Source of the DNA: Flavobacterium lutivivi
Lineage (GTDB): Bacteria > Bacteroidota > Bacteroidia > Flavobacteriales > Flavobacteriaceae
Length of the DNA: 64,000 nt
NCBI RefSeq assembly: GCF_014642275.1
Contig: NZ_BMIM01000011.1
Span: 40,441-104,440 of the forward strand
Direction of reading: 5' to 3'
The notes beneath the pieces were generated by a model. It did not search any database, had not been told where the DNA came from, and worked only from the letters and a program-made list of their open reading frames with translations. Below, in pieces: positions 64,000 to 64,000 of this stretch (position 1 is the stretch's first letter; every line of letters starts with the position of its first letter). The position numbers and the translations under genes were made by a program.

Positions 64000-64000
64000 T

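Noticed and set aside
1-64000. CRISPR array or cas genes
   Set aside because: No set of regularly spaced direct repeats is visible; the repeated hairpins at 32376 and 35771 are only two and 3.4 kb apart.

Overview
The window is AT-rich DNA from a member of the Bacteroidota, most likely a Flavobacterium or close Flavobacteriaceae relative. Four things support this: two SusC/SusD polysaccharide utilization loci (PULs), type IX secretion sorting domains (types A and B), TTTG-N19-TAnnTTTG promoters, and an ssrA gene whose tag reads GENNYALAA. There are about 45 protein genes, one tmRNA, no tRNA or rRNA, and no recognisable phage or insertion sequence.

PUL 1 (1-12038, all minus strand) runs from a membrane-spanning propeller/LuxR-type regulator through SusC, SusD, two PKD-type surface lipoproteins, a laminarinase-type GH16 lipoprotein, and a secreted endonuclease/exonuclease/phosphatase-fold enzyme, to the start of a probable GH30 glucanase cut by the window edge. 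The likely target is a beta-1,3/1,6-glucan such as laminarin.

The middle (12165-42214) is housekeeping and lineage-specific material: uvrA, an alpha-oxoamine synthase, fused acyl-CoA mutase icmF, pyrF, prfA, a siderophore-type TonB receptor with a PepSY partner, a DUF4143 ATPase, pepD, a DUF3810 protein with a zinc-peptidase motif, and many small exported proteins of unknown function. One small exported gene is split by an in-frame TAG. A two-gene module (32407-35698) is bracketed by two nearly identical hairpins.

PUL 2 (42306-60814, minus strand) encodes a paralogous regulator, SusC, SusD, a LamG lipoprotein, a GH144-type endo-beta-1,2-glucanase, a serine esterase-like hydrolase, GH3, GH97, a GH43-like enzyme with a discoidin domain, and an MFS sugar transporter. 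GH144 plus GH3 points to beta-1,2-glucans. GH97 and GH43 suggest a decorated or mixed substrate.

Two regulatory patterns stand out. A GATAA-N4/5-CACAACAAAAA box lies upstream of both susC genes and is a candidate site for the paired regulators. A 19-bp sequence, TATTAACGAAAACGwTTTC, fills the spacer of a perfect promoter ahead of the oxidoreductase/PUL 2 regulator pair, and recurs with one mismatch upstream of the PUL 2 transporter. This suggests a LacI-type repressor encoded elsewhere. The window ends with a serine hydrolase, ssrA and the tail of a T9SS type B cargo protein.
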